From positions 23,520,417-23,584,416 of the forward strand of contig NC_089863.1 of NCBI RefSeq assembly GCF_036373705.1: a DNA stretch of 64,000 nucleotides, given 5' to 3'. Made by a program: the position numbers and the translations under genes. A model generated the notes under the pieces. That model was not told the DNA's origin and did no database searches. It was given only the letters and a program-made list of their open reading frames with translations. The stretch's first letter is position 1, and the number at the start of each line of letters is the position of its first letter. The DNA comes from Amia ocellicauda. Taxonomy: Eukaryota > Chordata > Actinopteri > Amiiformes > Amiidae. Positions 47,150 through 59,108 of the stretch are shown here, piece after piece.

Positions 47150-48285
47150 CAGACCAGCAGAGGGCGAAAACAACTATCACTGACTGGGATGACCGCCAAC
47201 TCATTCGAATGTCACTCAACAACTGTAGCATCACCTCAAGTGACCTACAAAAAGAATGGCAAACGGCAGCTGGGGTGAAGTGCACGGCGAGGACGGTTCA
47301 AAACATGCTCCTAGGGGCAGGGCTGAAGCCGTGCAGAGCTAGAAAAAAGCCCTTAATCAATGAGAAGCAAAGAAGAGCCAGGCTGACGTTTGCAATAGAC
47401 CACAAGGATTGGACTGTAGAGGAGTGGAGTAAAGTCATCTTCTCTGATGAGCCCAATTTTCAGCTTTGCCCAACACCTGGTCGTCTAATGGTTAGACACA
47501 GACCTGGAGAGGCCTACAAGCCACAGTGTTTTGCACCCACTGTGAAATTTGGTGGAGGATCGGTGATGATCCATGGGTGCGTCAGCAAGGCTAAAATCGG
47601 GCAGATTTGTCTTTGTGAAGGATGCATGAATCAAGCCATGTACAAGGTTGTCCTGGAAGACAACTTGCTTCCTTCTGCTCTGACAATGTTCCCCAACACT
47701 GAGGATTGTTTTTTCCAGCAGGGCAATAGTCCATGACATACAACCAGGTCAATCAAGGTGTGGATGGAGGACCACCAGATCAAGACCCTGTCATGGCCAG
47801 CCCAATCTCCAGACCTGAATCCCAATGAAAACCTCTGCAATGTGATCAAGAGGAAGATGGATGGTCACAAGCCATCATACAAAGCCGAGCTGCTTGAATT
47901 ATTGCCCCAGGAGTGGCATAAAGTCACCCAACATCAATGTGAGAGACTGGTGGAGAGCATGACAAGACGCATGAAAGCTGTGGTTATTCCAACAAATATT
48001 GATTTCAAGTTAAAACATTATTATTGTGTTGTTTAAAAATGAATATGAACTTTGCATTATTCGAGACAACACTGCATCTTTTTTGTAATTTTGACCAGTT
48101 GTCATTTTCTGCAAATAAATGCTCTAAATGACAATATTTTGGGGGGGAATTTGGGAGAAATGTTGTCAGTAGTTTAAAGAAAAAACTAAAATGTTCATTT
48201 TACCGAACCACATACCTATAAATAGTAAAACCAGAGAAACTGATAATTTTGCAGTGGTCTCTTAATTTTTTCCAGAGCTGTATAT
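47150..48285 (+). mobile_element. Tc1/mariner element, 5'-truncated, with dead transposase
   Basis: From 47161 a long frame encodes Tc1 transposase from the second helix-turn-helix through the first catalytic block (KVIFSDEPNF) to a TGA at 47734-47736. The second catalytic block reads FFQQGNSP then stop, so the aspartate of the usual QQDN motif is glycine and the reading frame is cut. The frame resumes to the third block (SPDLNPNENLCNVIKRKMD), keeping the glutamate, and ends at 48036. The right terminus reads in reverse complement CAGCTCTGGAAAAAATTA at about 48266-48283. The left terminus is missing, replaced near a GT tract at 47059-47092. The copy cannot be active. Confidence 0.9.
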
Positions 48286-51200
48286 ATTATATACACAGGC
48301 CTCGGCCTTCAGTGCAGGATGAACTCTGAGTGGAGATGGCGGCTTCTCATCGTGGCCTCTTCACTCACTGATGGAGCCCAACTGAACTATGAAAATGTCA
48401 CCACAACTGGGCGGAGAATGCAGGAGCAGACTGGGGTTATTCATGGTTCACCACAAAACTGCACAGCGGTGCCAATGGGAGCCGCATCCATCTCTCCCTG
48501 AGCAAGCACTTTTCCATCTCACCCCTTTTCCATCATGGTCCCGAGGTGTCATAAGAGCAGAGGAGCCCTGCGTGACACATCTCACAGGACAGGTGTTTCC
48601 GAGTCATTTTTGGTGGTCAAAAAAATAACAAAAAGGATATTTGGAGTACATTTTCTTGTGTTAACAGCAGATTTAGCAACTCACTTTCTCACATACATTT
48701 CTATTTAAGACTGTGTAAGGAATCTTCAAAGCCAAGCTGCAAACACAGCATAAGGATATTATGAATGCAGAGTGCTTTGGCAAAGGAAATAGGTTTAATA
48801 AATATTGACATAGGCTAACTGTTTGCTGTATGATTAGTTTGTAAGCCCAGGCAATATAATGTATTGTGGCATGTCATATAAGCTATATCTCACTAATCTT
48901 ACCCCTGACCAGATAAAGCACTTACAATAATTTGAATCCCAATGTCACTCACTTGACCAGCGTCTAATGTTAACGCGGGTAAGTTAGTGAACATGTACAA
49001 TTCACAAAGATAATCTCTCTAGCAAAAACATAATAATTTTCATCAGCTGTGTGCATCTGGGAACCAAAGAAAATGTCGACAATATCCTGCACCGTATCCA
49101 TGCCTCGCAGAAGGGAGCTGGAGACTAGATGGATTCTGTTAATTAACACTGCGGCCCTGATCATCTTACTTCACAAGGGCCGGGAGAGACAGTGGTTTAA
49201 TGATCCCCATTGATCTGTTTGCTCACCGAAAAGACTGACCCGTCAGCACAATGCAACACTTCCACAGGAGTAGACCTGGCAGAATCACTCACAATATCGC
49301 GCAATATAATTTGTCTTCCCCGTGGGATCAATCGTCACAGCTGGTGATCTGAAGTAAGGGATAAGGATTTGGATTTGGACCAAAAACACATTGACTTGAA
49401 ACCAATCCACCTTCAAACCATTTGAAGCAACAGGAAAACAAAACAGGAATATGTCATCAGATAAAGAAAATTTATCTCAAACTCACCAATCGAATGGTCC
49501 CAAACGTCAGTCTTTCTAGATCTTGGCCACCCTTTAATTAACAGTATTATTTTGTAACTGTTCACACAGGGGTATAGAGAAGAAATACTGTACTGGTATA
49601 ATCTAGCCTTAGTTGACTGGCTCTGGTGGGTCACATGAGCTTCACGTTTCCATGTGTCATGGCCTGACACACCGAGGGTAATTATAGCATTTGCTCTACA
49701 CCCATACTCAAAACCCCACTGAAGTTGACTGAAAGTTGGCAACTGTCCCTTCTGGGTGTTTTTGTGCATATTTACCTGCCTTTTTTCCCCTCCTCTCTTC
49801 GTTCCAGATCCCGGGGCTCCGGTCACAGCACACAGGGACCCGTCTGTAGCTTTTCTACGAGATTTCAACTGCTTCCTGGTGGATAAGGAACGTCCCCTAC
49901 ATTACCCACTGTCCTACACAACCTACCACAAACAGAGCTTCCTGTACCTCAGCTATACAAACTCTTTCCAGAGTCACTCCAAAACACAGATGTGAATATT
50001 AATTTCTAGGACAGGAGTATCTCCCGGCAGCCATTAGTAAAATTAGACATGCTTTTAACCCCCCCCAACATCAAAAGGATCTGTACTGTTCGATACACAC
50101 ATCAGCAAAGCAGGCCTTGCAGAGATCAATATACCGATTACAACAGGTTTAATTCACTAATGTGCATGTGGACGGACAAATAACAGAAAAGCACAGAGAG
50201 GCTCAATCTATTGCCCCTTGTGTTTAACAGACTCTGTGATTTTCGGTTAGCTCAGGGTGCTTTTAGCCCCGATAACCCCTGTGGGGCTTGTCTGCTAGTG
50301 GAGATGCAGGAAACTCGAGTATTAATGGGCAACACACAGCAGCCACAACAAAAACAATATAACTTTTCACGTTACAGTAAGTATGTGACCATAACCAATG
50401 ACTGTGACTACAGCCACCCCCGGTTTGGAGGTGAGGGGTCTCAAAGGATTCCACGCAAGTTTGGAGTTATTGGCAGGTACCTGTGGCAAAGGAGTAACAA
50501 CACGATGATGCATTCAACCCCATTTTTGTTTTCTACATAAACAGGACCAGGTGAGCTCACTATGAAAAGCAACAAGGAACTCCTGCCTGTTACACAAGAC
50601 AAGGTAACAGCCTAGGGGTTGAAAGGGGGATTGCACTCAGAGGAGGAGATTCAAAATACAAATTAAAGTGACAGTGTGTGACAACAACAAGGTGTTTCAA
50701 AACCAATTCAATTTACTTTATTTTTTTTTGAATCCACCCAATTTACACAGTTTGCAACTAAAGTTTTACCCCTATGCCACACTACTGGGCTACTGATAAA
50801 TGCTGCTTGCACTTATTTCTGTTTAACAAAAGACGAAAATTAAACAAGTTCTTGTCTTGCTGGTGACTTTATGGACCAATACTGTCCGCATTTACATTCC
50901 TGGGTATGGAAAGTTTTATTGGAGGCGTTATAAAACAAAGTAAAATACAGCGATGCTAATAAAACAAACCATTTTAACAGTGGACAGGTGCTAACTGTTT
51001 TGCCGCTTCTATCTCTAGTCACGGGGGCCTTTATCTACATAAACCTGTATTTTAAACCTCATAAATGCTTCTAAGGGATTTGTGTACTTAACTGCAACTT
51101 CCATTGTAAGTCTGGGTGCTGGGCTAGTCCATTTTTTTTTGTCAAGTTTGCTTAATTAATTAATTAGTCCACATGTGAATGTTGGTATTTTTCCATGAGA

Positions 51201-51986
51201 ACCCAGGGGAGTGACTTCATTATAACAGGCTCATTAACTGAAAGAGACCAGTTTCTGAAAGCTTGGGGTTTACGTTCAATATGTTCAGGTCAGGTTTAAA
51301 GTGTGTGTTGATAGAACTACCGAGCACTCAATTTGTGTACACAGTGCAGTGAACACATATGAGAGAGTCACAGGCCTTTGGTAGACAGGGTGCTGTGTAA
51401 ATGAGATTCGATTGTATTAGCCCCATCCCCACGGTTCTTACAAGAGACGGTGACTCGTAAATCTCAGTAAGATGGAAAAGGTGAACTTCAATGTTAAATA
51501 TCACCATGTTCTTCATTTCCTGAATAAATCATTGTTTACAAAAGTATTTCTTGTCTCTGCTGTAGACTTGAGCGCCTTCCTGAACACTTTTGCTGAATGA
51601 TTATGTTTGCGGAATTAAAAATACACTATTTACTGACCAACATGCTCGCTCAAATTGTGCTCCTGTCTGATAAAGACTGGAAGCTGACAGAGGACAGGAA
51701 GAGAAACGGAAGCAGGATTGTGAAAAGAGGTTTCCCCCCGCCCCCCCCGAGACTCTAAGTCTAACAAAGGCCTCCCTGTGACAGGGCCCCCCCACCACCT
51801 GCGTGTGAACAGAGAACCCAAGCAATCAAGGACAGAGTCAGTGACCCCTCCGCAGTCATCTTAAATATTCACAGCTCTGCTTAGCAACAGCTAACCACAC
51901 ATGCAAGAACAGAAGAGGAATATTTTCATTCACACACAATATTAAATAAATTAATTACATTAGATATAGACAGACTGATGGATATA
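48286..51986. other. Intergenic region; one candidate exon
   Basis: Apart from the candidate terminal exon at 49808-49995, no gene or recognisable repeat was found in this stretch. Confidence 0.4.
49808..49995 (+). CDS. Candidate terminal coding exon of an unrecognised gene
   Basis: A long pyrimidine tract (CTGCCTTTTTTCCCCTCC onward) ends in CGTTCCAG at 49807, a textbook splice acceptor. The following frame encodes about 62 residues including GAPVTAHRDPSVAFLRDF and HYPLSYTTYHKQSFLYLSY and stops at 49993-49995. The balanced amino-acid composition suggests coding, but I do not recognise the protein, found no upstream exon with a matching donor, and see no nearby polyadenylation signal. It may also be chance. 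Confidence 0.25.
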
Positions 51987-52824
51987 TGCAGACGGGTGAC
52001 AAATTAAAGGAAAAACCTGAATAAATGAGTGGAGGAACATAATGAATGGAGATGCCTCCAAACAGGTGTACTGCGCTGTAGCATGTATACAAATGCTGAG
52101 CAGCCCAGTTGACCTCGATTTTGGATCAAGATGGCAAGAGGAAAGGATCTCAGTGACTTTGAAAGAGGCGTCATTATTGGGGCACAAATGACAGGAGCTT
52201 CAGTCACGCAGACGCTCAACTGGCTCGTGTTCTGGACAAGCGGGCGAGTGCATGTGTGGGACACCAAGAGAACGGGACAGGCCTGACTGCTGGACCCCTA
52301 CAGTGAGGGGGTCCGGAGGCTCTGTTATGCTGTGGGGGGCATTTTCCTGGCATGGTTTGGGTCCACTTGTCCCCTTAGAGGGAAGGGTCACTGCAAATCA
52401 TTACAGAGTTATTCTGAGTGAACACCTTTATCCTATGGGGACACATTTCTCTCCTGATGGGAGTGGTCTCTTCCAGGACGACAATTCCCCATCCACAGGG
52501 CACGAGGGGGTCACTGAATGGTGTGATGAGGATGAAAATGATGCGATTCATATGCTATGGCCTTCACAGTCACCAGATCTCAACCCAATTGAACACCTAT
52601 GGGAGATTCTGGACTGACGTGTTAGACAGCGCTCTCCACCACCATCATCAAAACCCCAAATGAGGGAATATCTTTAGGAAGAATGGTGTTCATCCCTCCA
52701 GTAGAGTCCAGAGACTCTTACAATCTGTGCCAAGAGCATTGAAGCTGTTCTGGGGCTCGTGGTGCCCAACACCTTACTGAGACACTTTATGTTGGTTTTT
52801 CCTTTAATTTGTCACCCGTCTGTA
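51987..52824 (+). mobile_element. Tc1/mariner element with intact termini and an internally deleted transposase
   Basis: The left terminus CAGACGGGTGACAAATTA begins at 51989 and an inverted copy ends at about 52822; over 28 bases the ends are identical. TATA-containing flanks fit TA target sites. The transposase starts at ATG 52131 (ARGKDLSDFERGVIIGAQMT). A deletion removes the middle, including the first catalytic aspartate. The frame from 52252 keeps GGSVMLWGAFSWHGLGPLV, the second aspartate block (LFQDDNSP) and the third ([15 protein letters not shown]), ending at 52617. The copy is non-autonomous but could have been mobilised in trans. Confidence 0.9.
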
Positions 52825-55187
52825 TATCTGTAACATATCTACATAAACAGAGATGGGGAGAGACAGATTAAGGGTCAGGGGATATATAAATGCTAACAGT
52901 TTATTGATTACCACCATTTCTTTGTTCCGTTATTCAATATTTATTTTTCAGATTCATCAATATTATTTTGGGTCATTTAATAACGTCACCTTTACTAGAT
53001 GATAGGGTGTATTCTTATAAGCATCCGTATTCCAGCTACCTGCACAGTCTTCTGAGAAAGACAGCCAGCTAATCTGGTTCTCTACAACTGGAGCGTTTTG
53101 TCATTAAACAAATGTTCTAAGGCTTTTGATCAGATTACACCACTTAAAGAACAGGAGGCTGATCGATGGGCTCTCTGGCCTGATGGGTAATATTGTTACT
53201 GGTAGCCTCCACGGCTGATCTGTCATTGATGGAAAGTCTCCAGGGGCTTCTAACATCCCCGCTTCTTAGCATTAGTAAATTGTGTATTAAATATTGATAC
53301 TTCTCCCTTAGCTGTCGTGAGATCCCAGCATCTTGATGGAAGTAACACAGTGGCGTTAACTCCTAAGGTTTGGGTTGGAAGTCTTATCATTTAGCTTGTA
53401 CTGACTTTGCAGACCATAATACCTCTATAACCTGCCGCGATACAAATGGGACTCCTCTTGCACAGCAGTTTGATCCATATCAGGTTTTCACAGAACCGGC
53501 AAGCTTTAAAAGTGTGTCCTGCTAGATTGTGTTCCGACTGAGATCTCAATTCCTTAACTGATCTAATAATTGTCCTAATCAGAGCTTAGCATTCTTTTTG
53601 AACCATTAGAAACATAGTATTACATATCAAAGTTTATAAGGCATCCCCATAGTCTCCAACTGTTTAAGTTAAACCATTTGAAAAGTAAAACTAAGCAAAT
53701 TTTATGGATGTTTCAGTTGGATCAAAAACTTGCAGGACAGGGTTGGGAACCAGCAAGTAAACCAACATTGCCTCTTTTTCATAAAAGGTGTGGTGTGGAG
53801 TTAAAACATACTGTTTTTCTGCTCCCCCTCCCCACTGCCCTGCTCTTGTATTGTTCCGTCTCTCTCGGTTTCAATCCTGCTCTCAGTACCTCAGTGTGCT
53901 TTGTGAGTGTCTGTACTAAAGCCCCTCAGGGAACAACAGCAGCTCCTCCACAATAAATCAATCAAAATCTGCCCCCCGCCTCTTCGAGACCGCCGGAAGA
54001 CCTTGAGGAGGCGATCAATACCATGACATTTTGGGACGCCCCTGTTCTACAAGGAATTTATTTTCACGTGTTTACCAGTTAAATGTGGATATCACTTCAC
54101 AAGAAATATCTGCGTTGCTTGGGTGGACTGATCGAACACTTTTAAATACTCATTTATAGAATTCTAAAGCAGAGACTTTTCCACCACGAAGTCTTTCAAA
54201 TGCTCATTATAAATAACAATGATTATAAAATATAGAATTGAATTCCTCTCAAGCTATATTACCTTTTGAACATCTTAAAAACACCTTCCTTTATACAACT
54301 TGTCCAGGGGTGGAAAGCAATACAAGAAATTAACTTTAAATTCTGGATTCCAACATTTTACTTTCATTTCAACAAATCTTGTTGACAGACCCTCTACCTT
54401 CAAACTGATAGACCTAGTTAGTCAAATCAGACCTAAAATAAGCTAAAATAAAAGTATTACATCATTTTTTTTTTAAAGAGCAAGAAATTATATCACCGGT
54501 AGAGTAGCTCAGAGTTATAAAACACAGACCTTATTGTATCAGCCAATCAGCTTGCAGCTTTCCCTTTCTTTTCCAGGGAACAATTAAGCCGTGACGATCT
54601 GATTGCCAGAGAACAACAGCTCCATTGAATCCATGACATTTCTTATATGTTGATATATTAGCTGTGGTGAGCCGCAATAACCTTCACATCTGAACACTGG
54701 GCAAAATGGCGGATACATTAGACCTGACTACTGTCTGGGACCTTTGTGGTAACAGCAGTGAGAACTGTGAAGCTGTTGTTATTGGGGATAAAAGGTATAG
54801 CGATCAATAGCGTTTATAAGGGGAAAGACCCAAAAAACCACTAATGAATAAGGATATATTTTGCCACTTAAGGAAAGGTTAATTAGGAGTATTTCCCCGG
54901 ACCCCGTTATGTTCTGTGCATGGGGAGCTGATTTCAGGTTACACAGGATTTGTAATAGTTCACTTGAAATATCTCTTTGGATTTCTATTTAAGACCACAG
55001 ATGGGTTTACGATCTTTCTTTTTTCGTGAGTTTATGTTTTAAGGTGTGGCCTTGTTCCATACTGTCAAAACAAAATGATTATGAATGATTGTAATACTCA
55101 ATACCAGCTTTGCGCTCCTTCTCCAAAACTACAACTGCAATGCATTGATTTGGAAATATTTATAATGCTGTGTGTGACATGACATTA

Positions 55188-55318
55188 CAGTGGCCCTGAA
55201 GTGCAAAACACAAAAAAAAAGGGAAAAACACAAGTGTTGTTTTTTTTGCATTTGTGATTTTTCTTTTTGCAGTTGAGATTTTCCTTTTGCATTTGCGCTG
55301 CGCACTTCAGGGCCACCG
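55188..55318. repeat. Small foldback/MITE-like element with CAGTGGCCC ends
   Basis: The left end CAGTGGCCCTGAAGTGC and the right end GCACTTCAGGGCCACCG are inverted copies with one difference. The 130-base element has a T/A-rich core. I could not find a matching target-site duplication. Confidence 0.7.
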
Positions 55319-56089
55319 TCTGAAAAAGACCCAGTGGATGTTCGGTTTGGCTGTCATCTGTTACATATGTTTATATTTTGTTGATGATCATTTGCAACAC
55401 ATTTATATAAGGACTGAGCAGCTGGAAGCAAAAGAAAGCATCTTTTTATACTAAGATGTAACCATTTCACATAAATAATCACATAAACAGGACACATAAA
55501 ACAAAATGTTATTTTCTTTACCTAAAAAATAGTATTTGACTATTTAACTCACCTACCAAATAAAAAATAAAACCAACTCCCCTCATTTCTTCGGTCCCAG
55601 GACTGGGCCTTCAGTCTCACTCAAATCAAGCTTCCTCAAAGTGTAGAGTAAAAACCAATAAGGTTATATAAATCAAGTGGGGACTTACAAATGAGCCAGG
55701 AGATTAATTCCCTTTCCCCCCTGGACGAGCCAGGATGCTCAGTAAAAAGCCATAAAGCTTGTTTGAGTTGAGTAGGTAAAACCCTGACACAGCCGTTCTG
55801 TTAGCAATTAACTTCGCCAGTGATTTTGCTCTGATGATGCGGCCGCAGTGATGGATGTCACCGCGCTGAGCGCAGCACTTTCCCGGCTCGTTTGCACCGT
55901 ATTAATGGGGCCACAACTCCGCAAAGGTTATTCGCAGGCGATTAAATAAATGCCCCGACTTCAAAAGCGCTGACTTTTGTGCAAGTATCAATTAAGTAAC
56001 AGCGACCAGGCGATAAATTATATATACATATATTTATAGGAATTTCTACAGATGTTTTTCTTCGATAATGGGAACGCGTGTGGCACTAA

Positions 56090-56250
56090 AGCAGTGGTTC
56101 CCAACCCGGTCGGCAGGTTTTCGCTGCAACTGAGAGCTTAATTACTTAATTGAACATTAAATTAAACTGTTAGTTCAATTAAGGGTTCAATTAAACAATT
56201 GAGAGCGCAGTTGGAACGAAAACCAGGACCAGGTTGTGGACTACTGAGTT
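56090..56250. repeat. Foldback repeat, best-preserved copy of an interspersed family
   Basis: The left half (GGTTCCCAACCCGGTC, GGTTTTCGCTGCAACTGAG, TTACTTAATTGAAC) is inverted in the right half (GTTCAATTAAGGGTTC, GAGCGCAGTTGGAACGAAAA, CCAGGACCAGGTTG). The arms are about 70 bases. Single arms or degraded copies occur at seven or more other places in the window. Confidence 0.7.
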
Positions 56251-56323
56251 AAATGTGTTGATTTCATTACACAGCTAATATGCAGAATCCTGTTAAATTA
56301 GCTTTGAAATATAAAGCTGTTCA

Positions 56324-56389
<66 letters not shown>
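56324..56389. repeat. (AAT)n microsatellite
   Basis: Pure ATA/AAT tract of about 65 bases; on + it reads as a run of isoleucines that is not a gene. Confidence 0.95.
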
Positions 56390-56391
<2 letters not shown>

Positions 56392-57923
56392 AGAGATGGC
56401 CTCTTGTTTACCCGTTATACTCTATATGCCTTCCCTGGTTGTGTTGTATTCCTAAAGGTGTTCAAATACCTCTTTCAACACGAGGTTTGTATAGCCTAGA
56501 TTTCGTTCTTCCACTATGAAATATTGATAAACCTACAGTGTAATTGATATTGAAAGATGTTGAGTCAAAAATGGGTTCGCTGTACAACACAGAATGAAGA
56601 AAGAAAATCCTCTGAAGACACAAGTCCAAGTTCTGCAACTTTATTTTCATAATTATTCCTCTATATTTGCATTATGTATTTACCTCACTTGAGCTGCTTC
56701 AGCTAACTCTGCCTTGTGGCTGCGGTCAATTACAGATACATTTAGATATGCCCACAAGGCAATTTACATTTACATTACATTTCAGTTGCCCCACCCCCCA
56801 ATAAATTATATAATTTTATATTTGTAAATGTCGTCCAGCACAGGCCTGTTTTCTACAATATACTGCAGTGTAAGTGATGCAACGGGGTCCACAAGCTCAC
56901 AGAAAGATACAAAAAGGCATACCTCTCCCTCACCCTTGGGTGGCCCTAACCCAACCCGCCCAACCCACTCCGCAGATGAAGAACATTGAACATAATGAGG
57001 AGATATTTCTAGGAAGTGAATGGGCGTTCCTTTAGCTGTTGATCTCTAAGTGAATTGTGTAGACAATAGCAAAGGCAATCAATATCTCATTTACAATAAT
57101 GAACGCAGACACTGTGGCTTTCTCCCTGAACCACTTTCAGGCACATGCTGCTCTGGGCTTGTGTCTCTCAATCAGTCCAGGCAGAGATCAGGCACATGGC
57201 TGAACCAGGATTAACACATGCAGTGGACATGCATGCGGGAATGAATTTGTGTGTAAATTACATAATAACAGCCATAGAACTGAACCGCTCAAAGCCTGAA
57301 ATATAGACTTTCATGTAGCTTTTCTCGGATCCACAATGAAACTGTGTAATAGGATTCGTAGATCAATAAACAGCCAGGAACCTGACAGACAAACGGGCCG
57401 AGTGTCTCTCTCTGGCTTTTTATCTCTCTCATGTTATGTCAAAATGCAGATGAAACGATGAGTGAAACAGGGGTGATTGTCCCTGGCCTGAGAGAGCCAT
57501 GATTAACCAGGTTTTATAGATTACCCATGATCCTCCATTTGTGATGACTTGTGATGATAATGTAAATGGCAAATATACATTCTAAGCAACTAATTTCATT
57601 CAATTAGATGAGGAGTGGCCAACTATGGTGCTTGAGAGCTGCAAGGTGTTGGAGTTTTCATCCCCAGCGATCTCTAAATCGCTTAATTGAATGAACAACC
57701 TTCGTATCTGATCACACTAGCGCTGTTGAGAGCTGAGTGTTCTAGGTTGAGCTATGAAACCTGGTTAATCGTGGCTGTCCACTGACTGTGTCTAAGGTCA
57801 CTTGATGAGCTTCTGCTATCCTGTGGAGAGCACACAACAACGTCAAAAAAAACACGGTACCAGCAGTTAGGATTTCTGTTTTGGAGAATTACGAATGACT
57901 TGTAAACCTATTCTTATCCAAGC

Positions 57924-59108
57924 TTATTCAGAATGCACACACAGATATACATTTTTGTGTTTCTCCCAATAATGGCATTCGTCCGGGAAGCTCCAGGCGG
58001 TCCAGACCTCTTTGTGGCGACTGATGGCGTTTGCCACACACCCTGGTATCTCCTGAGCTACTGCTTCTGCCACAGCCTGGGCGCCGCCCTTCCGATTGGG
58101 CCTGTCCATCAGCTGCTGGATGCTCTCCTTGGCGATGGGGTGAGGGCAGCGGCTGTAAGACACCACCACGTTGGTGTCGTTCACCTGCAGCAACTCAAAC
58201 CAGTTCTTGCCCGTCACACAGTGAAAGTTGTCCCCTGCCCGCCAGTTTTTGAAGCCGCTGCCGGAGTGGTTGATCACTCGCACGGACCACTTCACCCAGT
58301 CGTACTTTCGGGCCAGGAACTCCTGCAGGGCTTTGGCCAACTCCTCGTTGCTCTTCTCCTCTTTCTCCTTGATCATCCGCTCCACGTCCTCCTGGGCCTG
58401 CTCGGGGAAGGCGGCCACACACTCATCAATGGCCGCCTTCATCTTGCCTTCCACCTCCCGCATCTTCTCGCCCCACTGCCTCACCAGCTCCTGTTCCTCC
58501 TCCTCCCCTACCGAGAGGGCGGCGCGGCCCAGCAGAGCGATCAGCCCCACACAGAAGAGCTCTTTCAAGCGGACGCAGAAGTCTTCCAGCACCCTCCTGT
58601 TCCTCGCCTCGTACCTCAGGACCACTTCCAGAACCGACTCCCCAAAGGTGTTGAAGCCCATGACGGCATCGTAGAGAACATGAAGGTTCTTGTCCCCGCT
58701 GGTCTTCCCATAATGCTCCAGGAAGAGCCGGACCTTGACCTCTCTGAACTGCTCCTTGGCGTTCAGGATGTCCATGTACTTGCGAAACTGGTTGCGCAGG
58801 TTCTCCTCCACCGTGAAGTAATGGCTGTCCACTAGGCTCCTCTTTATCTCCTGGTCGATGTCCTCCAACTCCTCAGAGATAACGTCCAACTTGTTGCGGA
58901 CGACCTGGAACTGCTCCTTCACGTAGAAGACCTCCCTGCTCTGCACGTTGTCCAGGGCCAGCCTGAGGACCGGAGCGGCTGCCTCGCACAGTGGGAACAG
59001 CTCCCCCACGGCACTGGCCAGGACCTCGGCCCCCCTCTCGAACACCTCCATCAACGCCTCGATGGACTCCTTCTTCTGCGCCACCAGTTTCTCTAGAGGG
59101 CTGGGCAT
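57924..59108 (-). CDS. rpz-like: Rapunzel-like protein 3 (394 aa)
   Basis: This is the third member of the array. The open frame extends to 59183, but I place the start at the inner ATG (59106-59108). The encoded MPSPLEKLVAQKK aligns with the starts of the other two proteins, and a splice acceptor (tctcctcttccag) lies 15 bases upstream of it. Domains: hydrophobic helix 27-52, charged helical region 55-130 (EELEDIDQEIKRSLVDSHYF), hydrophobic segment LFCVGLIALLGRAAL (184-198), acidic GEEEEQE (201-207), KYDWVKWSVRV (268-278), CVTGKNW loop (297-303), NVVVSYS (313-319) and the terminal NVYLCVHSE. It is closest to gene 1 (56 identities in the first 100 residues, no gaps to about residue 200). The frame is intact. 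A candidate noncoding first exon lies near 60.9 kb. Confidence 0.85.
   Translation of the reverse strand: MPSPLEKLVAQKKESIEALMEVFERGAEVLASAVGELFPLCEAAAPVLRLALDNVQSREVFYVKEQFQVVRNKLDVISEELEDIDQEIKRSLVDSHYFTVEENLRNQFRKYMDILNAKEQFREVKVRLFLEHYGKTSGDKNLHVLYDAVMGFNTFGESVLEVVLRYEARNRRVLEDFCVRLKELFCVGLIALLGRAALSVGEEEEQELVRQWGEKMREVEGKMKAAIDECVAAFPEQAQEDVERMIKEKEEKSNEELAKALQEFLARKYDWVKWSVRVINHSGSGFKNWRAGDNFHCVTGKNWFELLQVNDTNVVVSYSRCPHPIAKESIQQLMDRPNRKGGAQAVAEAVAQEIPGCVANAISRHKEVWTAWSFPDECHYWEKHKNVYLCVHSE

Larger units (their letters stand above)
52825..57923. other. Intergenic region downstream of rapunzel-like gene 3
   Basis: No gene recognised. It holds a short foldback at 55188-55318, an ATA microsatellite at 56324-56389 and copies of the foldback family at about 56090-56250 and 57605-57770. 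The 3' UTR of rapunzel-like gene 3 should occupy the right end. Confidence 0.45.

Noticed and set aside
57933..58835. A 300-codon open frame on + opposite rapunzel-like gene 3
   Set aside because: Same antisense effect of a GC-rich coding sequence; the three paralogues do not conserve the antisense frame.
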